Shown: positions 62,346-64,000 of the stretch, one piece after another
How the letters are laid out: each line of letters starts with the position of its first letter
Position numbering within the stretch: position 1 is the stretch's first letter
Assembly: GCA_964344255.1 (NCBI GenBank)
Contig: CAYFMQ010000004.1
Span: 124,001 to 188,000 of the forward strand
Direction: 5' to 3'
DNA: 64,000 nucleotides
Origin: JAJFIE01 sp964344255
Lineage (GTDB): Bacteria > Pseudomonadota > Alphaproteobacteria > Rhodospirillales > Casp-alpha2
Notes under the pieces: generated by a model
What the model was told of the DNA's origin: nothing
The model's database searches: none
What the model saw: only the letters and a program-made list of their open reading frames with translations
Made by a program: the position numbers and the translations under genes

Positions 62346-63884
62346 TTACGGCAGGCAATCCCAGTAGGTGTTGAGGTCCCAATCGGTGACGGTGGCGTTG
62401 AATTTCTCCCACTCGTCGCCCTTGTAGTGCTTGAAGACCTTGTACATGTCGCCCGGCATGGCCGACTTGATGACTTCGTCCTTGTCGAGACGCTCAAGCG
62501 CTTCGCCAAGTGACATGGGCAGCTTCTTGACCTGCTTGCCGGCTTCCATGGCTTCATAGATGTTGCGTTCTTCCGCTTCGCCCGGATCGAGCTTGCGGGA
62601 GATGCCGTCATCGAAGGCCTTATAAAGACCGGCGCCCATCAGGTACGGATTCACCATGGAATCAACCGAGCGGTACTCGAAGCGACCCGGAGCCGAAACG
62701 CGCAGCGCGCATGTCCGGTTCTGGTAGCCCCAGTCGGCGAACACCGGCGCCCAGAAGCCCGTGTCCCACAGGCGGCGGTAGGAGTTAACCGTGGAGGAAC
62801 CGAGAGCCGTCAGTGCGCCGAGGTGATCCATCACGCCGCCGATGCTCATCAGGCCGACAGGACCCGGCTTGTAGTCGTCGATCTTGGGGTCGGGCATGAA
62901 GTGGTTCTTGCCGCCCTGGCGATAGGCGTAAACGCCGTCCATGCCCGGTTTCTTGGAGGCATGAGGCGTGTTGACGACAACATCCTTGCCGCCGGACCAA
63001 AGCGATACGTTGTGGTGGCAACCGGAAGCCGACACGCCCATGAACGGTTTGGACATGAAGCAGGCGATCAGGCCCATTTCACGGCCGACCTGGGCGCAGA
63101 TCTGACGATAGGTGGTCAGACGGTCAGCATTGCGCAGTACATCGTCGAACATCCAGTTCAGTTCGAGCTGACCTGGGGCGTCCTCGTGGTCGCCCTGGAT
63201 CATGTCGAGACCCATCTGCTGGGCGTATTCGATCACCTTCATGAAAGCGGGGCGCAAGCTTTCGAACTGGTCGATGTGGTAGCAGTTGGGCTTGGAGAAG
63301 CCGCCGTCCGGCATGCCGTCTTCGCCTTTCTTCAGCCACATCATTTCAGGCTCGGTGCCGGCGCGCATGTGCATACCGTGTTTCTTCTCGAATTCCTGGC
63401 TGATGCGACGCAGGTTGCCGCGACAGTCTGCGGTCAGGAAGGTGCCGGCATCTTCCGGCTCTTCACGGTTGCGAAACAGGGTGCAGAACACACGGCCAAC
63501 ACGCTTGTCCCAGGGCAACTGAACGAAAGTTTCAGGATCGGGAATGCCGACAAGTTCGGAGGCTTCCGGACCGTAGCCGATATAGTCGCCATGGCGGTCG
63601 ATGAACAGGTTGGCGGTGGAGCCGTATACAAGCTGGAAGCCTTTTTCAGCGACGGCTTCCCAGTGGTCGGCGGGAATACCCTTTCCGACGATACGGCCGG
63701 TAACGGATATAAACTGGAAATAAATATAGGTGACGCCTGTCTCTTTGATCTTGTCACGGACTTTTTTCACCAGTGCGGCGCGGCCAGGCGCGTTCACGTA
63801 TTTGGTGATTTCCATGTTCTTGACGTCTTTGCGCTTTCGCGGCGCAGCCTTCTTGGCAGCAGATTTCTTTGCAGCTTTTGCCAT
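62346..63884 (-). CDS. glutamine synthetase family ligase with Lys/Ala-rich N-terminal tail
   Basis: The 512-residue protein is a GS-fold ATP-dependent ligase: MRAGTEPEMMW near 173-183 and QGDHEDAPGQLELN near 231-244 hold metal-binding Glu residues, SGCHHNVSLW near 291-300 the ATP-site His, and RVSAPGRFEYRSVDS near 416 the catalytic Arg and Glu region. The first 23 residues are almost only Lys, Ala, Ser and Arg, which is unusual for this family. As the first gene before glxBCD it may act on methylamine or another amine (gamma-glutamylmethylamide synthetase-like) rather than on ammonia. Its sequence does not look like the classical 440-residue GMAS, so the substrate is open. Confidence 0.88.
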   Translation of the reverse strand: MAKAAKKSAAKKAAPRKRKDVKNMEITKYVNAPGRAALVKKVRDKIKETGVTYIYFQFISVTGRIVGKGIPADHWEAVAEKGFQLVYGSTANLFIDRHGDYIGYGPEASELVGIPDPETFVQLPWDKRVGRVFCTLFRNREEPEDAGTFLTADCRGNLRRISQEFEKKHGMHMRAGTEPEMMWLKKGEDGMPDGGFSKPNCYHIDQFESLRPAFMKVIEYAQQMGLDMIQGDHEDAPGQLELNWMFDDVLRNADRLTTYRQICAQVGREMGLIACFMSKPFMGVSASGCHHNVSLWSGGKDVVVNTPHASKKPGMDGVYAYRQGGKNHFMPDPKIDDYKPGPVGLMSIGGVMDHLGALTALGSSTVNSYRRLWDTGFWAPVFADWGYQNRTCALRVSAPGRFEYRSVDSMVNPYLMGAGLYKAFDDGISRKLDPGEAEERNIYEAMEAGKQVKKLPMSLGEALERLDKDEVIKSAMPGDMYKVFKHYKGDEWEKFNATVTDWDLNTYWDCLP

Positions 63885-63909
63885 GAGTGTGACCTCCCTT
63901 AACTGGCAA

Positions 63910-63935
63910 GGCGTTCCGGTTTTTCACGGAATGCC
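63910..63935 (-). promoter_or_regulatory. hairpin in the 5' leader of the ligase-glxBCD operon
   Basis: On the minus strand GGCATTCCG, an eight-base loop, and CGGAACGCC form a 9-bp stem with one G-U pair, about 25 bases before the start codon and just before the ribosome site. There is no T run. It could be a leader control element or only a stabilising stem. Confidence 0.35.
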
Positions 63936-64000
63936 GTGTTAATGATCGACAACCAATTTTGAACCAATATGATGATTCTGTTTATATTTAGAAGATTTGC

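Overview
The window looks like chromosomal DNA of a free-living, probably marine alphaproteobacterium of the Rhodospirillales type (inference). GC looks to be in the mid-to-upper fifties by eye, except for an AT-rich patch at about 3.1-5.55 kb. The gene content is typical of heterotrophs living on methylated amines, amino acids and sulfonates: heterotetrameric sarcosine oxidase, dimethylglycine-dehydrogenase-like flavoproteins, Xsc, MocR regulators, split glutamate synthase genes and a PAS protein of an alphaproteobacterial type. I saw no rRNA, tRNA, CRISPR, insertion sequence or prophage gene.

Layout. 0-3.1 kb: the end of a TonB-dependent receptor, a TonB protein, a methyltransferase and a proline iminopeptidase. 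3.1-5.5 kb: an AT-rich island with three unrecognised minus-strand genes (small helical protein, lipoprotein, four-helix membrane protein). 5.5-10.1 kb: a histidine phosphatase, then dgcN-dgcA-benE (predicted D-glutamate catabolism) and a DUF1989 protein. 10.1-16.6 kb: a minus-strand run led by an XRE-cupin regulator and a large FAD/GcvT demethylase. 16.7-20.5 kb: a two-component system with a His/Asp-rich sensor, divergent from an EF-hand protein and a cytochrome b561. 20.5-27 kb: an aldolase/dehydrogenase, a TauD-like dioxygenase, mmsA and an omega-aminotransferase. 27.1-34.8 kb: two paralogous MocR regulators flanking a kinase-methyltransferase fusion, followed by xsc-ackA. 34.8-38.6 kb: an epimerase, an unknown protein and bioB-bioD. 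38.6-47.9 kb: a LysR regulator divergent from soxBDAG, a methyltransferase, a TauE-type exporter and azlCD. 48-56 kb: a second FAD/GcvT demethylase, a glutamine amidotransferase, an amine oxidase, a nitrilase, a creatinase-like protein and a deacetylase. 56-58.5 kb: assorted genes and two very small ones. 58.6-63.9 kb: a minus-strand operon of a glutamine synthetase-like ligase, glxB, glxC, glxD and a small unknown gene.

How the parts may work together (inference). Three oxidative demethylation systems (13.5, 39.7-44.9 and 48.0 kb) could strip N-methyl groups to folate-bound C1 units from compounds such as dimethylglycine and sarcosine. The GlxBCD-ligase operon resembles modules that handle methylated amines or glutamine/glutamate. 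Omega-aminotransferase, MmsA, Xsc, AckA and a sulfite-exporter-family protein suggest beta-alanine and/or taurine degradation under MocR control; paired CTGG-type half-sites occur before both MocR genes and before xsc. The less understood parts are the AT-rich cassette, the EF-hand/His-Asp sensor module and the kinase-methyltransferase fusion.
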